From Pedobacter sp. FW305-3-2-15-E-R2A2 (GTDB lineage: Bacteria; Bacteroidota; Bacteroidia; Sphingobacteriales; Sphingobacteriaceae), in assembly GCF_038446955.1 (NCBI RefSeq), contig NZ_CP151803.1, forward strand, positions 1,612,001 through 1,676,000: a stretch of 64,000 nt of DNA, given 5' to 3'. The first letter of the stretch is position 1, and each line of letters opens with the position of its first letter. The notes under the pieces are model-generated. The model searched no databases. It was not told where the DNA came from and saw nothing but the letters and a program-made list of their open reading frames with translations. Position numbers and translations under genes: made by a program. Positions 1-7,635 of this stretch are shown piece by piece.

Positions 1-779
1 TCAGTGATGAATATGGTCCTCATATTCTCCATGTGGATGCGAACGGACGTACCATGGAAAGGATCAATCCTTTTGGCAATGGAACAGGTGGCAGGAGTAT
101 CCCTGCTGTTTTTGCGAAGCGCAAAGCAAACCGCGGAATGGAAGGATTGGCCATTACTCCGGATGGAAAAACACTGGTCGGTATTATGCAGTCGCCAATG
201 TCCAACCCTAATGCTGCAGCTGCAACAAATTCTGTCGTATTGCGGATTCTTACTTTTGACATCGCCACTGCAGCTACAAAACAATACGTTTACTTAATGG
301 AGAACCCTTCTTTAACAGGGGTAAGTGAGATTTTGGCGGTCAACGCAACTACTTTTCTGACACTCGAAAGAGACGGAGGTTATGGTGGAGCGTCAACATC
401 AGCTGCGACCTTTAAAAAGGTTTTTAAGATTGATCTTTCCGGAGCAACTGAAATCTCTGATCCCAACAATTCCGCTACAGGTAAGCTGTATTCCGGTAAG
501 ACGGTAGAAGAACTGAAAGATCAGGCAGGTTTGACTACCGCCGGTATTGTTCCCGTAAGTAAGTCCGTTGTTCTGGATCTGCTAAAGAATTTGCCTTCGA
601 TTTACCCTCATGATAAAGCAGAAGGCCTGGCGCTGATCAATGGAAATACATTGGTCATTTCCAACGACGATGATTTTGGTGTAATTCCAGGGCCGGGAGG
701 AACTTTTGCACAGAAAATTTTGCCCTTTACCAAATCTGTAGACCGGAACAGGTTGTATTTTGTGAAAGTCAAGTTGTAA
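1..779 (+). CDS. Phytase-like esterase domain protein, 3' part only
   Basis: The reading frame is open at the left edge of the window, so the true start lies outside it; the first visible residues are SDEYGPHILHVD. The D-E-Y-G-P-x-I motif followed by G-x-T-x-x-R, and the later EGLA-I-N and N-D-D-D-F-G segments, are typical of the esterase-like-activity-of-phytase family (PF13449 type), a beta-propeller often secreted by Bacteroidota. About 259 residues are visible, ending in the usual YFVKVKL strand. The substrate cannot be told; phosphate esters are the family guess. The next gene is convergent. Confidence 0.75.
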   Translation, partial: SDEYGPHILHVDANGRTMERINPFGNGTGGRSIPAVFAKRKANRGMEGLAITPDGKTLVGIMQSPMSNPNAAAATNSVVLRILTFDIATAATKQYVYLMENPSLTGVSEILAVNATTFLTLERDGGYGGASTSAATFKKVFKIDLSGATEISDPNNSATGKLYSGKTVEELKDQAGLTTAGIVPVSKSVVLDLLKNLPSIYPHDKAEGLALINGNTLVISNDDDFGVIPGPGGTFAQKILPFTKSVDRNRLYFVKVKL

Positions 780-821
780 GGTGAGGGGATTTTTTTTTAT
801 GAAATAGCCGCAATTAAACAA

Positions 822-845
822 CCTGCTGATCCGAAAATCAGCAGG
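822..845. terminator. Hairpin between convergent genes, possible terminator
   Basis: A perfect 9-base stem (CCTGCTGAT / ATCAGCAGG) with a 6-base loop sits 43 bases after the phytase-like gene. It lacks a strong T run on the plus strand, so it may be a weak or factor-assisted terminator. The rest of 780-1046 is AT-rich with no gene that I can support. Confidence 0.4.
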
Positions 846-1046
846 ATTGTTCATCGCGTTTCTTTTATAGATCAAAAAGAATAAAACTCTAATTTTTGCC
901 TACTGCTTTCAGGGGTTTCGGCATGTCCCTTCGTTTTTAAATTTACGAAGTTCCATTGCCGTTAAATAGGGCAATTCGTCCCAAAATTTAATGTTCTGAA
1001 ATTAAATAATTAAAAGATCTATACCTGGATTAATCCTGCTTTAAGG

Positions 1047-1847
1047 TTAGCCTTTTAGAAGAAATAGTTGTCTGATGTTAAGTTGAATGTCATATAAACT
1101 GCTCATGGTATAAAGTCCGGCAGGTATTTCCAACATACTGTTATCCGGTTTTTCTTTTACGCCAATGGCCAGTAAAACAAATTGATTCGCAAAATCCGGT
1201 AAATGTGTTCTGTTGTAGATCCCAAATTTCGAAATGACTGGTTTTTCAATTCCCCGACCTTTTGCTTTGAGATTTTTCACCTGGTCTAAAGTTGGAATGC
1301 TTTCAAATACACCATCATAGAACTCAACCACAGGCCTTTCATTTCCTGTATTTACTTCATGAACATAGGCTACGTAGAAATGCTTGTTGTATTGTATAGA
1401 AATGACATCTTCCGCTCTAAAAAAGGTGACACTGTCCTGGTAAGCCGGTTTTCGTTTTAAGGGCTCCGGACTGGATTTCAGGAATGTTTTTATCTCTTCG
1501 GATTTTCTAAATAAATCATCGCTTGACAACACATGCTTGTTCATATAGTCAATCGCATCTATTGCTTTTTGTGTGAGGTCTTTGTCCTGAAATCCATATT
1601 TGTGTAAGGTGATTGCGATGGCAAGCCAGGTGGAATGTACTGTTGATTCGCTTACTTCAGGGGCTTCAAGCAAACAGTTCCATCTCGCTAATAGTTGAGG
1701 AAGGATTTCTGTCAGCCATTCTTCCGGAGCTTTGTTTTTGGCCTGCGGACCCAGCATTGCCTGGTAGGTCAGATAGGCAATCTCGTCGTCAATACAACGT
1801 GCAAAATATTTATTGGCAACTTTAGCCAGGATCTGTTGATGTGTCAT
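1047..1847 (-). CDS. Hypothetical protein, 266 aa
   Basis: I do not recognise a family. The protein is soluble in appearance, with no signal peptide or membrane segment. Residues 1-125 look mostly helical and contain a Cys/Asp-rich patch near the start (ARCIDDEIAYL); residues 140-266 look beta-rich with several aromatic and hydrophobic strands and end in LRQLFLLKG-like helix. It lies 28 bases downstream of another unknown gene on the same strand (1876-2181), so the two are probably co-transcribed. Codon use is like the neighbours, which supports a real gene. Confidence 0.6.
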   Translation of the reverse strand: MTHQQILAKVANKYFARCIDDEIAYLTYQAMLGPQAKNKAPEEWLTEILPQLLARWNCLLEAPEVSESTVHSTWLAIAITLHKYGFQDKDLTQKAIDAIDYMNKHVLSSDDLFRKSEEIKTFLKSSPEPLKRKPAYQDSVTFFRAEDVISIQYNKHFYVAYVHEVNTGNERPVVEFYDGVFESIPTLDQVKNLKAKGRGIEKPVISKFGIYNRTHLPDFANQFVLLAIGVKEKPDNSMLEIPAGLYTMSSLYDIQLNIRQLFLLKG

Positions 1848-1875
1848 GATATGTTAGTGGTTTAAAGGAGTTTTT

Positions 1876-2181
1876 TTAATCTCCCAGGAGTTCTATCTCC
1901 CAATTGTTAGTTGATAAATAGGCTAATAATCCCCTGAATTCCAAAATCGCAGTGGTCTTTGATTTATCCTTGTTGAGGTCTGTTTTAGCCACATAATCAT
2001 CAATTATTCTGAGGAGTACTTTTTGATGGTCGACCGACAGGCGATTGTCCGTATAAGGATCAATTGCTAAGCCCGTCCAATGTTTAAAGGTTTCAAATAT
2101 TTCTTCAAGCCTGTTGTATTTAGCTGTGTCGAGTCCAAATAAGTAGTCGCTGTTATCGAGCCGGTGAAAATCCAATGCCAT
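1876..2181 (-). CDS. Small hypothetical protein, 101 aa
   Basis: The start at 2181 (MALDFHRLD) is chosen because the upstream extension in the same frame would be an unlikely lysine- and isoleucine-rich tail. The protein is acidic and small, with alternating aromatic and charged residues and a tryptophan-containing C-terminus (NNWEIELLGD). No family recognised. It precedes the 266-residue unknown gene by 28 bases. The shape would suit an immunity or adaptor protein, but this is only a guess from size and charge. Confidence 0.5.
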   Translation of the reverse strand: MALDFHRLDNSDYLFGLDTAKYNRLEEIFETFKHWTGLAIDPYTDNRLSVDHQKVLLRIIDDYVAKTDLNKDKSKTTAILEFRGLLAYLSTNNWEIELLGD

Positions 2182-2297
2182 AATGCCCAAAATAATGAAA
2201 AAACGAAACTCTTGTTCACATGGGTCAATAATAATTACCTTAGCGCAAAGCTTTTTTTTAATGGTAAGCACTGGCATGATCAGCTTTAATTGGAACT

Positions 2298-3011
2298 GTG
2301 GACGAAATTGATAAACATAAACTGGAAAATTTAAGGCAGCAGCTCCCTATAGGACTGCGTCATGGACTTAGTCTCCTTGAAAAGGCAGGTGGAAATGTGG
2401 AAGCGGCGGCAGGTTATTTCAGACAGGAGTGTATCGCCTTAATTGTACAGAAGACCGGTGTTTCTGAATTGGAGGCCTCAGCACATTTATTGGAGCATAA
2501 CTTTGATATTGCTGCGACATTAAAGCATATTGACGAAGCGCGCTTTACCCTTACAGAACTGATCATCAGAAGAAATAAAGATAAGGAAGAAGCGCTGGAA
2601 AAAATCGCCGCGGCAGTAGTAGAAAAAGAGCAACTGATCCGGGAATACTGGCTGCATCCTGATGCTTTGAGTCGGCTTCAACCGGAAGTGTTTTGTCTGG
2701 TCATGCTGATGGAATGGCTTGGTTTTGCTGGTTGGGAGGATTTTGAAACTGCGTTATATTTTCACCTGGATGTGGTAACCGATCTGATCCATAGGCAACT
2801 TTTGTTGCCTGAAATAGCCGGGACTTTAAAAGAAGCCCGGGCAATTGCTATCGCTCAGGCTCCTCAGCAAAAAGCTTTTTTAGAAAAAGATGGGTTTGTA
2901 AGCCAGACAGCCGAACTTACCGCACAAAGCAATTTGTTTGAAACACAAAGACCGGTACTTATCAATACACTTTACCACTTTGTAGAAAACAATAGGAGTA
3001 AATTTCCATAA
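2298..3011 (+). CDS. Hypothetical protein with tandem UBA-like helices
   Basis: The 237-residue cytosolic protein has no membrane segment. Residues 17-45 (LRHGLSLLEKAGGNVEAAAG) and 48-80 (TGVSELEASAHLLEHNFDIA) each resemble the three-helix UBA/TS-N fold seen at the N-terminus of EF-Ts, with the characteristic 'x-G-N-V-E-x-A' turn. The remainder is helical, with a tryptophan-rich stretch near 145-160. Tandem UBA-like repeats in a bacterial protein suggest protein-protein or nascent-chain interaction, but no function is established. It is divergent from the gene at 1876-2181. Confidence 0.6.
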   Translation: MDEIDKHKLENLRQQLPIGLRHGLSLLEKAGGNVEAAAGYFRQECIALIVQKTGVSELEASAHLLEHNFDIAATLKHIDEARFTLTELIIRRNKDKEEALEKIAAAVVEKEQLIREYWLHPDALSRLQPEVFCLVMLMEWLGFAGWEDFETALYFHLDVVTDLIHRQLLLPEIAGTLKEARAIAIAQAPQQKAFLEKDGFVSQTAELTAQSNLFETQRPVLINTLYHFVENNRSKFP

Positions 3012-3099
3012 TCAGTTTAGTCGGTATTTGTTTTAGTAAAAAAGACCATGTTTAAACTTATTGTGTACTTCTATTTTGAAAAATTGAATAGATTTGAAG

Positions 3100-3666
3100 A
3101 TGAGCCTAGCCTTCCGTCAACACATAGAGAAAATGACCATATTAACAGATGCAGAGTTTGATGAGGTGATTTCTAAATTTAGTGTTAAGAAGCTTAAAAA
3201 ACATCAGTTTTTGGTACAAGAGGGTTCAACGGTGCTTCATGATTACTGGGTAGTCAAAGGGCTGCTTAAAGCCTATCATACCGATGAGGATGGAAAGATA
3301 CATATCCTTCAATTTGCGATGGAAGATTGGTGGATTTCAGACTACCAATCTCTGGTATACCATACTCCGGCATGCATTAATATCGACTGTATTGAAGACA
3401 GTGAGCTGTTGGTGATCTCTGCGGAAGACAGGGAGTTACTTTGCAATGAGATAAAGGGGATGGCCAATTTTTTCCGTAAGAAATCCCATGCCGGTTATGT
3501 TGCCTTACAACAACGGATTTTGTTCCTGTTGAACAAGAATCCACAGGAACGATATAACCGGTTTTTGAAATTGAATCCTAAGCTCTTGCAACGTTTACCA
3601 AAAACCTTGCTTGCTGCCTATATAGGCGTATCAAGAGAAACATTGAGTCGTCTCAGTCATCCATAG
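3100..3666 (+). CDS. Crp/Fnr family transcriptional regulator
   Basis: A cyclic-nucleotide-binding-like beta-roll spans residues 15-115, then a long dimer helix and a C-terminal winged helix whose recognition helix reads VSRETLSRL. The residues of the cAMP pocket (the GE...RxA signature) are absent, as in most Bacteroidota Crp homologues, so the ligand is unknown. The recognition helix carries R-E-x-x-x-R as in E. coli CRP. ATG at 3100 is preferred over a TTG two codons earlier. A canonical TGTGA-N6-TCACA dyad begins at the base after the stop codon, upstream of the next gene. Confidence 0.85.
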   Translation: MSLAFRQHIEKMTILTDAEFDEVISKFSVKKLKKHQFLVQEGSTVLHDYWVVKGLLKAYHTDEDGKIHILQFAMEDWWISDYQSLVYHTPACINIDCIEDSELLVISAEDRELLCNEIKGMANFFRKKSHAGYVALQQRILFLLNKNPQERYNRFLKLNPKLLQRLPKTLLAAYIGVSRETLSRLSHP

Positions 3667-3682
3667 TGTGATTGTAATCACA
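3667..3682. promoter_or_regulatory. CRP-type dyad TGTGA-N6-TCACA
   Basis: The 16-base sequence TGTGATTGTAATCACA is a two-arm dyad identical in layout to the classical CRP site (TGTGA, six bases, TCACA). It starts immediately after the Crp/Fnr gene and lies about 97 bases before the DJ-1/PfpI start codon. The adjacent regulator has the R-E-x-x-x-R recognition residues expected for TGTGA half-sites, so it may control the downstream gene. Confidence 0.6.
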
Positions 3683-3778
3683 TAAATTTTGTGACCAGCT
3701 TCCTTTTAGTGCTTCTATTTTTATTGAAACTTTGTGCCCTTGTCCATTGTAATAATGGAGGTGTTTAAATTCAATACT

Positions 3779-4552
3779 ATGAAAATGATTAAAAAGGGAA
3801 TGATGGTTCTTGCATGTTGCGCCATTTTCTCCTCTGTAAATACAGCAAATGCGCAAACCCTCAAATCTAATCAGATGAAAAAGAAAGTCTTATTTGTGGT
3901 GACTAGCCATGACAAAAAAGGAAGTACCGGAGAAGCTACAGGTTATTACCTCGGAGAGGTTAGTCACGCCTGGAAAGTATTAAAAGAAGCCGGTTATGAA
4001 ATAGATTTTGTGAGTCCTAAAGGTGGCAATCCACCGGTCGATGGATTCGATCTTTCGGATGCCGTGAACAAAGAGTTTTGGGAAGATCAGGTATATCATC
4101 AAAAGATCAGCAATAGCCATAAACCTTCGGAAATAAAAGCAGACGATTACGTAGCGATATATTATGCCGGGGGGCATGGAGCAGTTTGGGACCTTCCTGA
4201 TAATCAGGAAATCGCAGGTATTGCCACTAAAATTTATGAAAACAATGGGGTGGTTAGTGCAGTTTGTCATGGACCAGCCGGATTGGTAAACATCAAACTA
4301 AGCAACGGAAAATTCCTGATTGATGGTAAAAAAGTAAGTGGGTTCACGAATGAAGAAGAGAAAGCTGTTAAACTGGAAAATGTAGTTCCGTTTTTACTGG
4401 AAGATCAATTGAAAGAACGTGGCGGAATTTATGAGAAATCAGCTCCATGGCAGGAACATGTGGTAACGGATCAGCGATTGGTAACCGGACAAAACCCACA
4501 ATCTGCGAAAGCAGTAGGTGAAGGCGTAAAGAAAGCATTGGAGAATTTATAA
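3779..4552 (+). CDS. DJ-1/PfpI (Hsp31-like) family protein, secreted
   Basis: The nucleophile elbow AVCHGPAG, the TGYYLGE glutamate segment and the YYAGGHGAVWDLP loop give the Glu-Cys-His arrangement of the Hsp31/DJ-1 group, whose members act on methylglyoxal adducts or as chaperones. An N-terminal stretch of about 25 residues (MKMIKKGMMVLACCAIF... ANAQ) looks like a Sec signal peptide, so the protein is probably periplasmic; this is unusual because most relatives are cytosolic. The start at 3779 includes that signal; an internal ATG at 3875 (MKKKVLFVV) would give the cytosolic form. A CRP-type dyad lies upstream. Confidence 0.85.
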   Translation: MKMIKKGMMVLACCAIFSSVNTANAQTLKSNQMKKKVLFVVTSHDKKGSTGEATGYYLGEVSHAWKVLKEAGYEIDFVSPKGGNPPVDGFDLSDAVNKEFWEDQVYHQKISNSHKPSEIKADDYVAIYYAGGHGAVWDLPDNQEIAGIATKIYENNGVVSAVCHGPAGLVNIKLSNGKFLIDGKKVSGFTNEEEKAVKLENVVPFLLEDQLKERGGIYEKSAPWQEHVVTDQRLVTGQNPQSAKAVGEGVKKALENL

Positions 4553-4616
4553 CTTCCTGTTCATAGCAGATCAAAATAAAGAAATGCTGAATTGCGATTA
4601 AAACTACAGTCGGTAT

Positions 4617-4784
4617 ACTGCTCGGGTAGTGTTATGGTTGAGTTGTGATACTGGTCGACTCTTCTCTATGTTTCGTTCGACTCTTCTTCGGGTCGGAGTC
4701 GAAGAATACTTGCAAAGACTTCGCACCATATTCGGCCAGAACATAGAGAACGATAAAAATCAACCATAACACTACCCGAGCAGT
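4617..4784. repeat. 168-base palindromic element with 25-base terminal inverted repeats
   Basis: The ends 4617-4641 and 4760-4784 are perfect inverted copies of each other. Inside, 4662-4672 pairs with 4740-4750 and 4676-4683 pairs with 4696-4703, so the whole element can fold into one branched hairpin. It contains no convincing reading frame. It accounts for most of the 331-base gap between the DJ-1 and the following gene. It resembles a MITE or a large REP-type palindrome; no target-site duplication is obvious. It occurs once in this window. Confidence 0.65.
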
Positions 4785-4883
4785 GTCCCTTGATGATGTT
4801 TGCGAAAAGGCAGGTAGCGAAAGGTGATCATTTTGGAGTAATTAATCAAAAGAAATGATAGGTTTGATCCTTAACTTGTCAAA

Positions 4884-5324
4884 ATGAATTTAAACCTGCA
4901 AAAACCATTTATTGAAGTAAAAGTGATTTGGAAAGATGACGATATGTTTGAAATGTCTGTCAGTGCTTTTAACGGTGGCTTTTATGGTAGGACTGAAGTA
5001 TATGAACAATCTAAGCCCTTATCAGCCTTTGCGAGGTCTTTAATTGCTTATCCAAAAGGCAGGGAGGTTTTATTTTATGAAGCAGGGGAGAAAGATAGCA
5101 TCTCTTATTTTTCTATGAAATACTATCCTGTTGGGGTAAATGGAATTGTGGGTGTAGAAGTACATCTGGAATCTAATGTATGTACCCAATACCGGGAAGA
5201 GGAAAAAGACAAGCTCAAGCTGGAAATTATTGTGGAGCCGGCTGCGATTGATCGTTTTCAGAAAGAACTGCTTCAATTGGCAGAAAAAGAAGAAGGAATT
5301 GCCACATTATACGGGCAGATATGA
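4884..5324 (+). CDS. Hypothetical protein, 146 aa
   Basis: A small, cytosolic-looking beta-rich protein beginning MNLNLQKPFIEVKVIWKDDD. The alternating pattern through residues 10-110 suggests a single antiparallel sheet, followed by a C-terminal helix (DRFQKELLQLAEKEE). No family can be named with confidence; the shape is like immunity-type or WapI-like small proteins that bind a partner. It follows a palindromic element and is convergent with the OmpW gene, with a shared hairpin between them. Confidence 0.6.
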   Translation: MNLNLQKPFIEVKVIWKDDDMFEMSVSAFNGGFYGRTEVYEQSKPLSAFARSLIAYPKGREVLFYEAGEKDSISYFSMKYYPVGVNGIVGVEVHLESNVCTQYREEEKDKLKLEIIVEPAAIDRFQKELLQLAEKEEGIATLYGQI

Positions 5325-5349
5325 CCTTTCCGAAATCATTCCGGAAAGG
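5325..5349. terminator. Hairpin between convergent genes
   Basis: An 8-base stem (CCTTTCCG / CGGAAAGG) with a 9-base loop follows the stop codon directly and lies between two convergent genes. The T run is poor, so it is a probable rather than certain bidirectional terminator. Confidence 0.5.
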
Positions 5350-5383
5350 CCATGTAAAATAGTTTTCAAAGAAATTCAAACGG

Positions 5384-6073
5384 CTAAAACTTGCAGCCAA
5401 TGCCTACACCCAATAACCAGGGCCTGATTTTTACATCTGCTTCTATATTGCTCAGCACTGGAGCCAATTGTGGGCTTCCTGAGGGTGTAAGGTTCGACGC
5501 ATCAACAGTAGCGGTGGTAGAAAGGAATATTTTCTTCAGATCCACATTGATGAACAACCTTTTACTGATGTCGTAATCAAAGCCAGCCTGTGCTGCAAAA
5601 GCAAACTTGTCCTTATACTTTATTCCTTTGACTACCGGACCTTCATCAGCACTGTAAAAAATGGTGTAATTGACACCTGCTCCAAGGTAAGGATTAAACT
5701 TTCCAACGGGATAATGATATTGTAAGGTCAGGGTGGGTGGGAGTAACCATACCTTGCCCAGATCTACCTTTGCCGAGCTTGCTGCACCTATTGCACTGAG
5801 GTCAGAACCAACCGTACTCACCTTATGTCTGGTGGTTCCAAGAATCAGTTCCGCCGCAAAGTGTTTGTTAAAGAAGTACGTGAAATCCAGTTCCGGAATA
5901 AAGGAGTTTGAAATTTTGGCATCACCACCTATCACTCCGATTGAAGCACTTTCCTGAGGAATAACTGCGACTCCTCTAAGTCTGACTCTCCACTGTTCTC
6001 CGGTTTGGGAGGATTGAGGATAAGCGTAAAGTCCGGCCATCATTAGCGCCATAGATACAATTAACTTTTTCAT
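5384..6073 (-). CDS. ompW: OmpW family outer-membrane beta-barrel protein
   Basis: The 229-residue protein starts with a signal peptide (MKKLIVSMALMMAGLYAYPQ) and continues with the OmpW pattern: WRVRLRGVAVIPQES near the N-terminus, FTYFFNKHFAAELILGTTRH, LPPTLTLQYHYP, NPYLGAGVNYT, and the closing strand GVGIGCKF. OmpW forms a small eight-stranded barrel proposed to let small hydrophobic molecules through the outer membrane. The start at 6073 is chosen because the signal peptide begins there; a longer frame upstream reads through non-coding sequence. Confidence 0.85.
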   Translation of the reverse strand: MKKLIVSMALMMAGLYAYPQSSQTGEQWRVRLRGVAVIPQESASIGVIGGDAKISNSFIPELDFTYFFNKHFAAELILGTTRHKVSTVGSDLSAIGAASSAKVDLGKVWLLPPTLTLQYHYPVGKFNPYLGAGVNYTIFYSADEGPVVKGIKYKDKFAFAAQAGFDYDISKRLFINVDLKKIFLSTTATVDASNLTPSGSPQLAPVLSNIEADVKIRPWLLGVGIGCKF

Positions 6074-6146
6074 ATCAGTAATATTTATTTGAAGCAAATC
6101 TATAGGTGTATGCCAAGGATAAAAATGCCTTAAAGCAGGTATAAAA

Positions 6147-6335
6147 ATGATATTGCTCAATATATATTTATACAGATTTGATGAAATTCGCATCGCCGGC
6201 AGGTATAAATATGTAATTTTGGTCATTGTGGATAAGCAAGAAACCCTTATACATTATTACCACCCACAGAATTTCAATAATTTCTTTAAGAAACAGGTTG
6301 GAGAAAGTCCACGTTCATTTAAATCAGCGCTGTAA
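6147..6335 (+). pseudogene. Remnant of an AraC-family regulator (C-terminal end)
   Basis: The last about 25 residues, HPQNFNNFFKKQVGESPRSF, match the end of the AraC-type helix-turn-helix (x-F-x-x-x-F-K-K-x-x-G-x-S-P-x-x-F). The first helix-turn-helix and any sensor domain are missing, and the 5' part of this frame does not look like a regulator. It is therefore best read as a decayed gene fragment between two convergently placed genes; a short functional peptide is less likely. Confidence 0.45.
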
Positions 6336-6345
6336 ATTAGCCTGA

Positions 6346-6939
6346 TTACAGTAGATTTTCTATGGACTTGCTATCCGTAGGCTCGCGTCTGAGGATCTGA
6401 AGTGCCGATTCCTTTTTTAACATCATAGCCTTCACCTCCTGATATTCAAGTGGGTAAAAATCATGGTTGTCTACGCCAATATCAAAGGATAGTGAATTCC
6501 TATCTTCTTCCAGTGTTCCATGGGAGTGGCCATATAAATGGAAGCTTCCTTTTCCTTTGCCATTCCAGTTTCTAATCGAATAGTGGAACAGCACGATTTT
6601 TTGTTTTCCACCTGGTACGGTATCGTCATTCACTTTCAGTTCATAATAATCTTTCACCCACTCGAACCTCTTTTTACAGGAAAGGGCGGAGACTTCGTGA
6701 TTACCGGTGATGAGGTAAATGCTTCCGTTTAAGCGTTTAAGAATCTCTTTTAGTCGTTCGGGACGGTTGAGTGCAAAATCTCCAAGGTAATAGACTGCAT
6801 CTTTATCATTTACCTTTTCATTCCATTTCCGGATCATGGTTTCGTCCATTTCCTCTACACTTTCAAATGGCCTTCCGGCATATTGAATGATTCCGTTATG
6901 CCCGAAGTGGTGATCAGAAGTAAACCAGATTTTGTGCAT
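6346..6939 (-). CDS. Calcineurin-like metallophosphoesterase
   Basis: All five metallophosphoesterase motifs are in order: DHHFGH (residues 9-14), GDFAL, GNHE, FHY and GHSHG. The 197-residue length suits single-domain phosphodiesterases of the YfcE/Lmo type, and no signal peptide is present, so it acts in the cytosol. The substrate is not predictable. The gene ends 10 bases beyond the AraC remnant, and the IPP isomerase gene lies 27 bases upstream on the same strand, so the two may be co-transcribed. Confidence 0.85.
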   Translation of the reverse strand: MHKIWFTSDHHFGHNGIIQYAGRPFESVEEMDETMIRKWNEKVNDKDAVYYLGDFALNRPERLKEILKRLNGSIYLITGNHEVSALSCKKRFEWVKDYYELKVNDDTVPGGKQKIVLFHYSIRNWNGKGKGSFHLYGHSHGTLEEDRNSLSFDIGVDNHDFYPLEYQEVKAMMLKKESALQILRREPTDSKSIENLL

Positions 6940-6966
6940 GGAGCGTTTATTATAGAGACAAATCTA

Positions 6967-7506
6967 CTAAAATTCCTTATCAAACATTTTATAATAATGA
7001 AACAGGACCTGCTCAAACGATATTTTTAACCAGGCAGTGTAGTTTTCCGGATGTTCAATCAGGTCGGCTTTTAGTTCTTCCATATCTACATATCTGAAAG
7101 CACTAACCTCTTCGGCATTGGGTTGCGGCAGATTATCGCTTGTTCCGAAGTACACATGGTCATATTCATTTTCTATCAAGCCATCCCCAACTTCAGCTTC
7201 ATAAAGAAAACTAAAAACCGGCTCCATTTTACATTCCATGCCCATTTCTTCCTGTAACCTCCTTACCGTTGCATCAGTAGTTTCCTCTCCAGGCTTGGGG
7301 TGACTACAGCAGGTATTGGTCCATTCGCCAGGAGAATGGTATTTATTTAACGCCCGTTGTTGTAATAACAGTTGCTTTGATGCGTTAAAAATGAAAATAG
7401 AGAATGCCCTGTGAAGCTTGCCCTGGAGGTGTGCTTCCAATTTTGGCATCGTTCCTATCACCTCATCGTTGGTGTTTACAAGTATCACTTCCTCTTCTTC
7501 TATCAT
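6967..7506 (-). CDS. idi: Isopentenyl-diphosphate delta-isomerase, type I
   Basis: A Nudix-fold enzyme of 179 residues, the normal length for type I IDI, which interconverts isopentenyl and dimethylallyl diphosphate in isoprenoid synthesis. Diagnostic segments are GKLHRAFSIFIF, WTNTCCSHP (the catalytic cysteine and metal histidine), RRLQEEMG (Nudix helix) and ENEYDHVYFG (second catalytic Glu region). It is divergent from kup; the 129-base gap carries both promoters. Confidence 0.92.
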   Translation of the reverse strand: MIEEEEVILVNTNDEVIGTMPKLEAHLQGKLHRAFSIFIFNASKQLLLQQRALNKYHSPGEWTNTCCSHPKPGEETTDATVRRLQEEMGMECKMEPVFSFLYEAEVGDGLIENEYDHVYFGTSDNLPQPNAEEVSAFRYVDMEELKADLIEHPENYTAWLKISFEQVLFHYYKMFDKEF

Positions 7507-7635
7507 AATCTGATTGCTTTATACTCCTGATGCAAAAATACTTTGTTTTTAGGGATATCCTCATTCTATTTATAAAGTCTTAGACAGGAAGAACTTTTTT
7601 AAACCTTAGCAAATTTCGTTTGTTTTTTATAGGTC

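Noticed and set aside
6147..6335. Intact small regulator
   Set aside because: Only the last part of an AraC-type helix-turn-helix is recognisable and the 5' part of the frame is unrelated, so a remnant is more likely than a working gene.
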